NCBI GenBank assembly: GCA_029582165.1
Contig: CM055893.1
Location: 27,131,179 to 27,195,178, forward strand
Length of the DNA stretch: 64,000 bases
From: Portulaca oleracea
Taxonomy: Eukaryota > Streptophyta > Magnoliopsida > Caryophyllales > Portulacaceae
Direction: 5' to 3'
Notes under the pieces: generated by a model
Databases searched by the model: none
The model's input: only the letters and a program-made list of their open reading frames with translations
What the model was told of the DNA's origin: nothing
Shown: positions 22,541 to 31,830 of the stretch, piece by piece
Numbering within the stretch: position 1 is the stretch's first letter
Layout: each line of letters begins with the position of its first letter
Made by a program: the position numbers and the translations under genes

Positions 22541-23886
22541 TGGAGTCACGGCAACATAAGCAACCACCACACACCAAAACACAACACAACCAATACCCAA
22601 AAATCCCGAGCAACAAGAATTCACAATCAACCACAAGATTCAATCCCAAAAACAAGCAATACACTCCCAATCTCAGCAATATCAACCAAAAATTCAAACC
22701 TCTAACTCAATCAATTCATCCAACCAAACCAACAAGAAACTCACATAAAATTCAACCAAGAGTTCACCAATAACACTCCCAACAATCAATTTCAATCCAA
22801 AATTCCAACCCCAATTCAACCTACTCGTCCAACCAAAACCCAACAAGCAATTTGAACAATATTCAACCCAAATAAACAAGAAATCGAGTGTTTAAGCACC
22901 AATAAAGCAAGGAATACCTGGATTGAAGTGTTGGGGAAGGTGGAGACTGAATTTCGAATCCCACTAGTGCAAAAACTCAGAACTTTGCTTGAAGGAGTCC
23001 CGAAAATGGCGAGCTTCAGCGGCTAGGGCATGATTTGCAGGAAAGACTTGGGAGAAAAGGAGAAATTTGGTGAGAGATTTGTCAAATTTTGGAAGGGGTT
23101 TGGAGTTTTAGGGTTTTAGGGAGGTTTTCGAGTGTGAGGGTGAGGAAGAAAGTGAAAGAGAAATGAGGGGAAATGAGAGTTTAACCCCCGACAAATCGCA
23201 GCTTTTCGATAGACCGTGGCCACGGTCCACTTTACCGTGGGCACGGTGTGGTTCGGGCAAGGGAAAAAGAAGGGAAGAAGCTGGGTGGAGACCGTGGCTA
23301 CGGTAATTATACCGTGGTCACGGTTATGTTCGGGACCAAAATTTTTCAGGAATGAGTTGTGATGAGACCGTGGCTGCGGTGAATCTCACCGTGGTCACGG
23401 TGATCTTCGGTTTGACAAAACTGGAAGCAATTTGTGTACGCTGACCGTGGCCACGATCCTGGCTACCGTGGGCACGGTCCCTTTCGGTCCATCCTCAACA
23501 CCTACAAGGCTCAAAACTTGGAGAAAAAATGTTAAGTCCTAGAATCTACCCTTTTGTCATCCACTCCCTTTTCTTTCTCGCTCAATTTTCATTCAAGGAC
23601 ACTCTCCCAATACTCAAAAACACTTTCGAACCCCAACCTTCATAGAACGACTCTCGATTTTTCTTCTTTTCAAACTTTTCTGTTTTTTTTCTCATTTTCA
23701 TTTTTTTCTCAATCAAATTTTTTTCTAAAATAAAACAAAGGAAGATGAAAAGTACTAAAACAAGGGAAATAAAAATGAAAGAACTAAAATTGAAAGAAAA
23801 CATTAAAATAGGGGGAAGTAGTTCATACCTCTCCCGGGTGCTTGTTTTGTAGGTCCTAGCTCGACCTATTCCGATGTTTCTCAATC
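22541..23886 (-). other. Noncoding gap between integrase and the extra ORF
   Basis: About 1.35 kb without supported coding sequence. It is C/A-rich near the ORF start, carries the eight-copy palindrome array (23212-23479), and is T/A-rich at 23590-23780. A hydrophobic stretch (GIGCVVFWCVVVAYVAV) can be read in frame just upstream of the chosen start, but nothing shows it is translated. The array, shared only with the LTRs, makes this gap a candidate internal promoter region. Confidence 0.5.
23212..23479. promoter_or_regulatory. Internal palindrome array upstream of the extra ORF
   Basis: Eight copies of ACCGTGGNCACGGT start at 23213, 23234, 23291, 23311, 23367, 23388, 23444 and 23465. They form four pairs with steps of 21, 20, 21 and 21 bp; pair starts are 78, 76 and 77 bp apart. 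The copy at 23212-23227 is the perfect 16-bp palindrome GACCGTGGCCACGGTC. Spacer sequence between palindromes is poorly conserved apart from a TTCGG-like word after each pair. It lies about 670-940 bp upstream of the extra ORF start. Confidence 0.85.
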
Positions 23887-25809
23887 TTAGAAATCCGCGA
23901 GGTATGCCACAATTGTCCCAGCATATTCCTCGCCCATGATGTATGGTTTGAGCTTCGATGAGTTTGCTTTGAAACTCTTTCCTTGCGCATCTTTCAATTC
24001 AACCACTCGGGCGGGGAGAATTCTTACAATTTCAAATGGCCTGGACCATCTTGATCTCAATTTCCCAGAGAATAACTTCAGCCTTGAATTGAAGATGAGA
24101 ACCCTATCGCCTACCACAAACTCACGTCGGTTCAACCTCCTGTCATGCCATGCTTTCGTTCTCTCCTTATAGATCTTGTTTTTCTCATATGCATGACGCC
24201 TCAACTCCTCAAGTTCTTCTAATTGAAATAACCGACTACCTCCGGCCGCCTTGAGATCGAAATTCAACTTCTTGATTTCCCACATGGTTTTGTGCTCAAG
24301 TTCTACGGGGAAGTGACACGCCTTCCCATAGACAAGACGGTAAGGGGTAGTACCGATCGGTGTCTTGAAAACGGTGCGGTATGCCCACAAGACTTCATCT
24401 AATTTTTCTGCCCAATCTTTCCTTGAAGAGCTAACCGTCTTCTCTAAGATCTCCTTGATGGCACGGTTTGAGATTTCCACTTGACCTTGTGTTTGTGGAT
24501 GGTAAGGGAGTCCCTTCTTATGCTTGATGCCGTATTTCGCCAATAGAGACTCGAATTTCTTTTCAATGAAATGGGAACCGTTGTCACTAATGATGACCCG
24601 TGGAATGCCAAATCTTGGGAATAGGGTCTTTTTCAAGAATTTCAAAACGGACTTCCCATCGCATCTTACACATGGTATGGCTTCGACCCACTTTGTGACA
24701 TAGTCCACCACCACTAGGATGTATTGGAAACCCCTTGACGACGGGAAAGGACCCATGAAGTCCAATCCCCACACATCGAAAGCTTCCACTTCAAGAATAT
24801 AGTTCAATGGAGCTTCATCCTTCCGGGAGATGTTACCGGACCTTTGACACCTATCACATTGCTTGACATGCAAGTGGGCGTCACGAAAAAGAGTCGACCA
24901 CCAATAGCCGGTTTGCAAAACCCTCGCCGCCGTCTTTTGGGGGCCACCGTGACCTCCCACCGGAAATTCGTGACAATGGGTCAAGATAGATTGCACTTCA
25001 CTCTCGGGAATACATCGCCGGTACATCCCGTCATTGCAAAGACGGAAAAGGAAAGAGTCATCCCAAAAATAATGCTTTATGTCGTGGAGGAATTTATTCT
25101 TTTGATGATGGTTCAAGTGTTGAGGAATCACTTCGCTCGCCAAATAATTCACAATATCCGCATACCAAGGATGTGAGTTGATAGCTAAGAGTCGCTCGTC
25201 CGGGAAAGCATCTACAATCGGTTGGGTGTCTTCCAAATCGACAAGAATCCTCGAGAGGTGATCGGCTACGACATTCTTCGTGCCCGCCTTGTCGCGGATT
25301 TCCAAATCAAATTCTTGCATAAGCAAGACCCACCGTATAAGTCTCGGTTTTGTCTCCTTCTTTCCCATCAAGTATTTGATAGCGGCATGATCCGTGTAGA
25401 CTACCACCTTAGAGAACATGAGGTATTGCCGGAATTTGTTAAGCGCAAAAACGATCGCCAAAAGCTCCTTTTCCGTGGTAGTGTAATTCCTTTGGGCGCT
25501 ATCAAGCGCATGGCTTGCGTAATAGATGACCCTAGGCTTCTTGTCTACTGTTTGGGTCAAACACGCTCCCACGGCGAAGTCGCTCGCGTCGGCCATAATC
25601 TCGAAAGGTAGCATCCAATCTGGAGGTTGAACTACCGGAGCAGAAATCAAACCCTGCTTCAACCTATAAAACGACTCAAGGCACTCATCAGTGAAAATGA
25701 AAGGGGCATCTTTGCACAAGAGGTCAGTTAGAGGTCGAGCAATTTTTGAAAAATCCTTGACGAACCGGCGATAAAAGCCGGCATGGCCAAGGAAACTACG
25801 CACCCCCAA
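23887..25809 (-). CDS. RNase H and integrase domains of the inner element (open frame)
   Basis: A 640-residue open frame. The end of RT connects at [20 protein letters not shown]. RNase H follows with [35 protein letters not shown] and NVVADHLSR, carrying the expected Asp/Glu/Asp/Asp residues. Integrase has the zinc-binding HHCC region ([12 protein letters not shown] ... CDRCQ, about residues 275-320), then the DDE core: [15 protein letters not shown] and [11 protein letters not shown]. The C-terminus ends at YLADF without a chromodomain, as usual for the Athila group. The frame is not an independent gene: it is the distal part of gag-pol, separated from RT by a frameshift near 25810, so translation of it as part of a polyprotein is doubtful. 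Confidence 0.9.
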   Translation of the reverse strand: MGVRSFLGHAGFYRRFVKDFSKIARPLTDLLCKDAPFIFTDECLESFYRLKQGLISAPVVQPPDWMLPFEIMADASDFAVGACLTQTVDKKPRVIYYASHALDSAQRNYTTTEKELLAIVFALNKFRQYLMFSKVVVYTDHAAIKYLMGKKETKPRLIRWVLLMQEFDLEIRDKAGTKNVVADHLSRILVDLEDTQPIVDAFPDERLLAINSHPWYADIVNYLASEVIPQHLNHHQKNKFLHDIKHYFWDDSFLFRLCNDGMYRRCIPESEVQSILTHCHEFPVGGHGGPQKTAARVLQTGYWWSTLFRDAHLHVKQCDRCQRSGNISRKDEAPLNYILEVEAFDVWGLDFMGPFPSSRGFQYILVVVDYVTKWVEAIPCVRCDGKSVLKFLKKTLFPRFGIPRVIISDNGSHFIEKKFESLLAKYGIKHKKGLPYHPQTQGQVEISNRAIKEILEKTVSSSRKDWAEKLDEVLWAYRTVFKTPIGTTPYRLVYGKACHFPVELEHKTMWEIKKLNFDLKAAGGSRLFQLEELEELRRHAYEKNKIYKERTKAWHDRRLNRREFVVGDRVLIFNSRLKLFSGKLRSRWSRPFEIVRILPARVVELKDAQGKSFKANSSKLKPYIMGEEYAGTIVAYLADF

Positions 25810-26450
25810 TGTGTCAGTGGCAGGCGCTCTATAACCTCAACTTTAGCCCTGTCTACTTCGATGCCCTTAGAAGAGATTAAGTGACCCAGAACGATACCTT
25901 GTTCCACTATGAAGTGGCATTTCTCCCAATTCAGAACTAGATCCACTTCCTCACAACGAGTTAACACTTTCTCCAGATTTAGCAAACAATTATCGAAAGA
26001 ATTACCGTACACAGAAAAATCATCCATAAAGACTTCCATGCATTTTTCAATGAAATCGCTAAAAATAGCCATCATACAACGTTGAAAAGTCCCAGGGGCA
26101 TTACATAAACCAAATGGCATGCGACGATAAGCAAATGTCCCATATGGCAAGTGAAGGTGGTTTTTTCTTGATGAGAGGGGTGGATTAGAATTTGAAAGAA
26201 CCCCGAGTACCCATCCAAAAAGCAAAAATGTGAGTGACCCGCCAACCGTTCTAACATTTGGTCAATAAAGGGAAGGGGGAAATGGTCCTTCTTTGTTACT
26301 TTGTTTAATTGGCGGTAATCGATACACATCCGTCAACCGGTGACGGTCCGGGTACTAACTAGTTCTTTCTTGTCATTTTCAATTACGGTCATTCCACCCT
26401 TCTTGGGTACACACTGAACCGGGCTTACCCATTCGCTACTTGCGATGGGG
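25728..26450 (-). pseudogene. Reverse transcriptase of the inner element, three lesions
   Basis: Blocks in order: WVSPVQCVPKKGGMTVIEND, MCIDYRQLNKVTKKDHFPLPF, QMLERLAGHSHFCFLDGYSG, YGTFAYRRMPFGLCNAPGTF, and the catalytic FMDDFSVYG with both aspartates. A TGA at about 26330 replaces a conserved Trp just before MCIDYR. A frameshift near 26155 separates the DGYSG block from the FAYRRMPF block. A second shift near 25810 separates RT from RNase H. All catalytic residues are present, so the gene died by a few late lesions. RT would copy element RNA to DNA in cytoplasmic particles. Confidence 0.9.
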
Positions 26451-28129
26451 AAGATGATCCCAGCAGCTAGCAACTTTACTACTTCCTTTTTAATCACTTC
26501 TTGCATGTTGGGATTTAAACGACGTTGGGGTTTCCTAGTAGGCTTGGCATCTTCTAGCAAATCAATCGAATGCGTGCATATGGAAGGGGACAAACCTTTC
26601 AAATCTTCTATCCTATAACCTAATGCACCCCTATGTTTCCTAAGCAAATCAAGCAACTTGGACAATTCAAAATCATTCAAATTCGCATTCACAATGACAG
26701 GATAAGACTTCTCATCATCCAAGAAAGTATATTGGAGGAAAGGGGGTAATGCTTTAAGCTCTAAAGGAGTAGAAGATTGAATTTGAGAGGAAGACATACC
26801 TTTGAAGATCGCATCTTGAATCTCCATGCACTCCATATAAGGCTCATCAATAATAATCTCCTTATGCATGGGTGAAGAGTCAAGAAGGTTGGTGAAGAAA
26901 GTAATATCGGTGCCGTCGGTCTCAAATTGGAAAGACTCCAATAAGCAAGCTCCTAAGGGATCATCGCAAATAGATTCAAGAAGATGGGAGTCCTCAATAT
27001 ACTCATCAACAAGGAATTCCATCATATCAATGGCATAGCATGAGTCCCCATACGAAGGACCTTTCAATGACCCCTCAAGTTGAAAAATTATGCTTTCATT
27101 CCCGACATTCAACGACATGCTTCCATTCTTCACATCGATAATTGCTCCCGCCGTAGCAAGGAATGGCCTTCCCAAAATAATAGGGATATTGTTATCTTCC
27201 TCTATCTCCAAAATCACAAAATCACAAGGAATTAAAAATCACCCCACTTGGACCGGGATGTCTTCCAATATTCCCAAAATAATAGGGATGTTATTGTCTT
27301 CCTCTATCTCCAAGATCACAAAATCACAAGGAATAAAAAACCACCCCACTTGGACCGGGGTTTCTTCCAATATTCCCAAAGGTCTTCGCACAGAACGGTC
27401 GACCAATTGGAGGTTAATTGTTGTAGGAGCTAGATCGTCGAGATTCAACTTCTTGCAAATCGAATAAGGCATGACGCTTACACTTGCTCCTAGATCACAA
27501 AGAGCACGACCAATCTGCATATCATCAATGGTGCAAGGAATAGAAAAACTTCCGGGGTCGGCTAACTTCTCCGGTGATTTGTTATCGATAATTGCACTAC
27601 AATCCGCCATCAAATGGATCGTAGATTTCTCTTGAATCCTCCTCTTGCTCGTGAGAAGCTCCTTCAAATGCTTCTTGAAGGACGGGACTTCAGAAATGGC
27701 ATCAAGAAATGGAATGTTCACTTGAAGCTTCTTGAGCATCTCAATGAATTTTGAAAACTTTGCATCGGATTTTGGCTTTGCTAACCGATCGGGAAAAGGG
27801 ACCGGCGGTAGCTTTGGCTTCTCAATAGTATGGATTGGTTCTTCTTCCACCATCTTTCCTTTCCCTTTCCTTAACTTCTCCATCTCCTCTCTTTCTTTAC
27901 TAGATTCTCCCCATTCATCCTCATGTACTCCCTCAACTTCTTCACCCAAGACTAACTCACTTTCCCGCTTCTCCAACAAATCTTCCTTCTCCGAGATATC
28001 CACCACATCACCTTCTTTGTCACCCAAGACTTCCTCTCCCACCATCCTAGGGCCATCAATCTCCTTGCCACTCCTCAATGTAATAGCATTAAGTTGTCCC
28101 TTCGGGTTAGGTTGGGGTTGGCTAGGCAA
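26450..28129 (-). pseudogene. Gag C-terminal linker and protease of the inner element
   Basis: In the same frame as gag. The segment includes NAITLRSGKEIDGPR, an acidic/Lys-rich linker, KLQVNIPFLDAISEVPSF, then retropepsin with ALCDLGASVSVMPYSICKKL (Asp-Leu-Gly-Ala intact) and IPIILGRPFLATAGAIIDV. Between them lies a 102-bp direct duplication that repeats 34 residues of the protease C-terminal half. A TGA at 27239 replaces the Trp of the second repeat. After the protease a linker with repeated acidic segments leads into RT. The protease normally cleaves the Gag-Pol polyprotein. Confidence 0.85.
27171..27374 (-). repeat. 102-bp tandem duplication inside the protease
   Basis: 27171-27272 and 27273-27374 are near-identical (about a dozen differences). 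The period of 102 bp is 34 codons, so the duplication keeps the frame. It repeats the block ending DFVILEIEEDNNIPIILG. Confidence 0.9.
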
Positions 28130-28141
28130 AGATTGGATAGA

Positions 28142-28414
28142 TTAAGATTGTTGTGCCAATTGGGCCAATAGAAACTCGAGGTTCTTAATGCGAGTTTGGT
28201 CTTTTTCTCGGTCTAAGGCCATCTTTTTTTGAGATAAGGCTATCTTTTCTTGAGATACGGCCAACTTTTGGAGGGTTTGGTCAAGGGTTTCATGTTGTGA
28301 TGGTTTGAGTGCTTGGGAAGATTGACCTTGGTGAGGATTTTGGTGGTGGTTTTGGTGGTATTGGCGGCAGTTTTGATTTGGGAAACCGGGGGGTGGGTTT
28401 TGGTTTAGGGGAGC
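28142..28414 (-). pseudogene. Gag distal region between two nonsense codons
   Basis: The gag frame continues past the TAA at 28415-28417 with a Pro/Gln/Asn-rich and then coiled-coil-like, Gln-rich stretch (KLAVSQEKIALSQKKMALDREKD), up to a second TAA at 28142-28144. The matching stretch in the + strand elements (for example 37738-37860) has a similar Gln-rich helix, so this is genuine Gag sequence. Confidence 0.75.
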
Positions 28415-29539
28415 TTATTGGTTGTAGGCGTAATTCCCACGAAAACGAATGGGGGTTTGATTGGTGTAGGAGAGGTTATTGTTAGGATAGATGGCTTGGA
28501 CTTGCTCGGTTTGATACTCTTCACATCGCTTCGAAGAATGTGGGCCTCCAAAAAAATCACATACCAAGACTCGGGCATCCGGAATAAGCATAGGTACTTC
28601 TTGAGCCGCCTTTACTTGCCTCGTGGTTTCCTCCAAAGCTGCCTTTTGTTGCATCTCAAGAACGACATTCATGAGAAATTTAATAGTAGGATTGCTTTCT
28701 AGAGGAGGACCATCTATTGGACCACGGCTGCATCCCCAATGAGGAGAGTTTTGAGATAGCTCGTGAAGAAATACGTTTGCTTCCTCCACCGTCTTCTTGA
28801 GGAACATGCCCCCCGAGGCATGATCGATGGATTCTCGCAAAGAGCTACTCAATCCGGAATAGAAGTGATGCAATAATAACCAATCCTCAAGATTGTGGTG
28901 TGGACACCTCCGTTGGAGACATTTGAATCTCCCCCATGCTTCGAATAACGACTCATCGGGCTCTTGCTTGAAGCTCATGATGGCTTGCCTCAACCGACAC
29001 GTCTCATCATTGGGGAAAAACCTTTGAAGAAAGTCGCAGCTAAGGGCATCCCATGTTGAATAAGTTCCGGGCGGACATGTGTTGAGCCATAATAATGCTT
29101 TCCCTTTCAAGGTAAGAGGGTAAAACTTCAGCTTCATGTATTCGGCGGAAACTCCATTCATTTGTACAAAGCCGATGCGTTGCTCGAATCTGTTGATGTG
29201 GTCAATAGGATTTTCATGCTCTCCTCCATGGTACGGGGTGTTTTCAAATATCTCCAATAAATATGGCTTGAACTCGAACGATGCATTCGGTGGTAATTCT
29301 GGTAATGTGATGGGATCGCCTCCCGTACCCGACGATGGTAAGGAATATGATGCTAAGGTACGGGGTGGAACTTGCTCTCCTTCAGCCATTAGAATTTCGA
29401 TCGTCTCTCGCTCCCTTTGTTGTCTAGCTCGTCTCGAGCCGGCGTTAGCTTGTCGAATAATACTCTCCGGATTCGGGTTCGGTGGAGTTACAGGAGTTTG
29501 GCCTCGTCGAGAGCGAGTCCGCATGCACAAAAGGAACAA
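28415..29539 (-). CDS. Gag of the inner element (374 residues, open)
   Basis: An Athila-type Gag forming the particle shell around element RNA. It opens with MRTRSRRGQTPVTPP (a Met at 29524 is a likely start; the frame extends to 29539). The capsid-like region contains FEFKPYLLEIFENTPYHGGE, RFFPNDETCRLRQAIMSFKQ and HHFYSGLSSSLRESIDHASG. The knuckle CDFFGGPHSSKRC has Phe where the second Cys is expected (C-X2-C-X3-H-X4-C in the + strand relatives), so zinc binding is probably impaired. It ends at a TAA in a Pro/Asn-rich stretch that the family reads through, so full-length Gag was longer. Homologous proteins are at 36678, 45888 and 61355. Confidence 0.9.
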   Translation of the reverse strand: MFLLCMRTRSRRGQTPVTPPNPNPESIIRQANAGSRRARQQRERETIEILMAEGEQVPPRTLASYSLPSSGTGGDPITLPELPPNASFEFKPYLLEIFENTPYHGGEHENPIDHINRFEQRIGFVQMNGVSAEYMKLKFYPLTLKGKALLWLNTCPPGTYSTWDALSCDFLQRFFPNDETCRLRQAIMSFKQEPDESLFEAWGRFKCLQRRCPHHNLEDWLLLHHFYSGLSSSLRESIDHASGGMFLKKTVEEANVFLHELSQNSPHWGCSRGPIDGPPLESNPTIKFLMNVVLEMQQKAALEETTRQVKAAQEVPMLIPDARVLVCDFFGGPHSSKRCEEYQTEQVQAIYPNNNLSYTNQTPIRFRGNYAYNQ

Positions 29540-29640
29540 ACAGAAGAATCAAATTTCCAGTAACCAAGGATAACAAAATCTCTAGCAGTGAAATGATCTT
29601 AAACAACCTAAAGACAAAGAGCTAAGCTAGGTGCGCTTGC
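29540..29640 (-). other. 5' leader of the inner element
   Basis: About 100 bp between PBS and the gag frame, containing the 'gagcaagcgcacctagcttagct' block on the minus strand that is also found after the PBS of the + strand relatives. Short, with no ORF. Confidence 0.7.
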
Positions 29641-29658
29641 TCCCTAGCAACGACGCCA
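29641..29658 (-). other. Primer-binding site of the inner element (tRNA-Asp type)
   Basis: Minus strand TGGCGTCGTTGCTAGGGA, next to the 5' LTR end. It differs by three bases from TGGCGCCGTTGCCGGGGA. Confidence 0.85.
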
Positions 29659-29661
29659 TTT

Positions 29662-31377
29662 TGTTAGTCGAGTGGTTTGTAAGACCACGGTTTTATCGTT
29701 CTTCCATAGGGAGCTAGGGGCCTTAGCTGCAAGTAGTTGACTCTAGGTATGGTTTTCGATCATGAAAGGATGATAGAATTTAGGGTAAAAACAGCACAAA
29801 CACACTATGTTCAGTCAAGAAGGTGAAACAATGGGTGTCGGGAGACTTTCGGGATGCAAACGGGAATGAAGAAATGGGTTTCGCAACAAAAGAGTAACGA
29901 GAAAGGGAAATAAAATGATAATTCCGTTAGAAAATACCCACCGGGCTTCCTCTTTCAAGGATAGTCCGGATTAACTTCCCCAAAATCCATCGATAGACGC
30001 AGGAAAGTTAATAGAACGAAATTTCCTAGTTAGTTTCTATTCGCTTTCACGAACTAGAATACTAACTATCCTAATTCCTACCTTCCAACAAGCATTAGAT
30101 GTATTCGGGATGCTTTCGCAACCAAATACATCCCACTTGAGGGAAGGATAGGATTAGGAAGTTGATTTCCTAACTAGTTACTCACTAATATTGCTAACCC
30201 AAACCTAATCACCCATTCACACCCTTAATATCTCCCTAACCCATTAAGGTTCTTGCCACTAAACATCCTAACTATCATGATAATAACATCAACAACTTCA
30301 TTCATGCTTAAAAGAGTTAACAAGATGATAATAAACATTCAACAATACCAACAATATCAATGATAACAAAAACAGAGATTAGTAAATTAGAGAGGGAAAG
30401 GTTAAGAAATGCTCATTGATTGTGATGACAAGGGAGAAAACTTCAGAATAATAAAGCTCCAATGCTCCAAAGTTCAGAATAATCTTCAAACTTGTAATAA
30501 TAATCAAGAGAATCCAATACAAGAACCAATAATCTCAGCAAAGCTCTTCCTTAATCACTCTAATCTAAGGCTTAAAATGTGATAAAGAGTAATAAAGTAT
30601 CATAAAAGATAGATAAAAGCTGCTGTCTAGATCCCCCCTTTTGCTAAAATGACCTAAAAACATTAAATAGTAATCAAGGTTGTTACTCAAAACTCATCAT
30701 TTTACACAACAGACAAAATTGTCCTGCAGGGGACCGTGGGTACGGTCAAGGTGACCGTGGCCACGGTCCTGCGTAAGGCAGGCGATTCTTCTCTTCGCTT
30801 CGCATCACCGTGGGCACGGTTTCCATGCACCGTGGGCACGGTCTAGACGATTAGGGCTGACAACTTTTCGCTCCTTCGCACCGCCGTGGCTACGGTCAAA
30901 GGAGACCGTGGCCACGATCTAGTTCGGCCAGCTTCTTCCTTGGGTAGGGTAGGATCCCACCGTGGCTATGGTCAAAGTGACCGTGACCACGGTCTATCTC
31001 GGGTGGCAAGGTCTCTTCCCTTGGTCATGGTTCAATCATACCGTGGCGACGGTCAAGGTGACCGTGGCCACGGTCTCTCTCGGCCACAGTTTCCTTCAGA
31101 GTACACTTCAGCCGTTGCTTCCGCTTCCGCTGCCTTTCGACATGACCAACCCTTCTAATCCGCTGCCTTTGGCACGACCAGGGCTCGGGGAATCTTAGGG
31201 AATCTCGGGATTCCCAAGATTGGTGCAAAATTGGCCCATTTAGAATCGTTTTGAGTGAAACCCATTGGAAACTACAAAAGTAACTAAAACGCATTAAAAG
31301 TTATTAAAACAAACTACGAAACAAGTCAAAAGCTTAAGGATTTAGGTGGTATTTAGACACGAAATCGGGTCTAAACA
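29662..31377 (-). repeat. 5' LTR of the inner element (1,716 bp)
   Basis: Starts TGTTAGTCGAG and ends TCTAAACA in plus orientation, matching 17259-18932. The right end is followed at once by the target duplication gaact (31378-31382). The palindrome array lies at 30732-31075. Confidence 0.95.
30732..31075. promoter_or_regulatory. Palindrome array, inner 5' LTR (GACCGTGGCCACGGTC type)
   Basis: Ten copies start at 30733, 30754, 30807, 30829, 30883, 30905, 30959, 30980, 31040 and 31061. They form five pairs with steps of 21, 22, 22, 21 and 21 bp; pair starts are 74, 76, 76 and 81 bp apart. Perfect 16-bp palindromes are at 30753-30768 and 31060-31075. On the minus strand the array sits about 300-645 bp into the LTR, which is U3. 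A TATA-like context was not pinned down. Confidence 0.85.
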
Positions 31378-31382
31378 GAACT
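31378..31382. repeat. Target-site duplication, right copy (gaact)
   Basis: Exact repeat of 17254-17258. Confidence 0.9.
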
Positions 31383-31606
31383 CCAGGGGGAGTCACCATA
31401 CTAAGATATTCTTTGTACTCTGCGGTCCATATGAGTGCTAACCCAGTACCCGTGAAAAGTGGTAGGTTCTGGGTGTGATATTGCCTAGTGTCAAAGGTCA
31501 CTCTTGTAGGTAGGGCGGGTAGCACAAAACATGAAGGTGCTGGGTTATAGGATGGGTATAACTGGTCATTAAGGGTCACCCTAGGTTCTTCTTCTTCTCT
31601 AGCCAT
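31383..31606 (-). pseudogene. gag N-terminus of the outer element
   Basis: The first ~75 codons of the outer element's Gag, starting MAREEEEPRVTLNDQ at 31606 and running to the inner insertion at 31382. The protein then continues, after a short degraded join, at 17253 and leftwards. The start is supported by its position about 200 bp after the PBS at 31812-31829. Confidence 0.75.
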
Positions 31607-31811
31607 CCTAGATGATTCTACTAGGGTTTCTCCTTCCTAACCAGTCTATTGCTAATAGGACCACGAACCCAACCCTCAGATTGTTGCACTTTTCTTTTTC
31701 TTGATTTCTCAATTTTTCAATTTTTAGTTGTTTTTGATTTTTAAGACTAATCTAAGAAAGCAATAAACTATTCACACATAAACCAATAACCTAATCTACC
31801 AAATAACGCCA
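31607..31811 (-). other. 5' leader of the outer element
   Basis: About 200 bp between gag start and PBS, T-rich in the middle on the plus strand. No ORF seen. Confidence 0.6.
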
Positions 31812-31829
31812 TCCCCGACAACGACGCCA
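31812..31829 (-). other. Primer-binding site of the outer element (tRNA-Asp type)
   Basis: Minus strand TGGCGTCGTTGTCGGGGA, one base from the LTR end at 31831. Confidence 0.85.
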
Positions 31830-31830
31830 T

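Larger units (their letters stand above)
17259..31377 (-). mobile_element. Inner Athila-like element, near-complete, 14,119 bp
   Basis: Two LTRs (17259-18932 and 29662-31377), perfect 5-bp target duplication, PBS, PPT, and on the minus strand gag, protease, RT, RNase H, integrase, then an additional ORF. It is inserted in the gag of the outer element. The gag-pol region is one frame from 29539 to about 26155, broken by four nonsense codons; two frameshifts lie further on in RT. The integrase and RNase H frame is intact. The LTR copies differ visibly, including a 42-bp deletion in the left one, so the insertion is not brand new. Length and the extra 3' ORF fit Athila-group elements. Confidence 0.95.

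Noticed and set aside
22473..22697. Membrane-spanning N-terminus of the extra ORF (hydrophobic stretch before 22540)
   Set aside because: The stretch lies upstream of the conserved MGRAKRSW start and in sequence with no coding signal; nothing shows translation. I therefore do not call the ORF an envelope protein.
23212..23479. CRISPR-like array
   Set aside because: The repeats are 14-16 bp and palindromic, the organism is a plant, spacers are not of constant length, and the motif is shared with LTRs.
23582..23884. Phe/Lys-rich ORF on the minus strand
   Set aside because: Low-complexity T/A-rich sequence; no relation to known proteins and no counterpart in relatives.
30886..31158. Open frames with repeated Gly-His motifs across the palindrome arrays (also 18444-18752, 12223-12468, 32664-32930, 44344-44622)
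   Set aside because: They arise from the repeated GC-rich palindromes. They differ between LTR copies, lie in U3, and have no similarity to a known protein.
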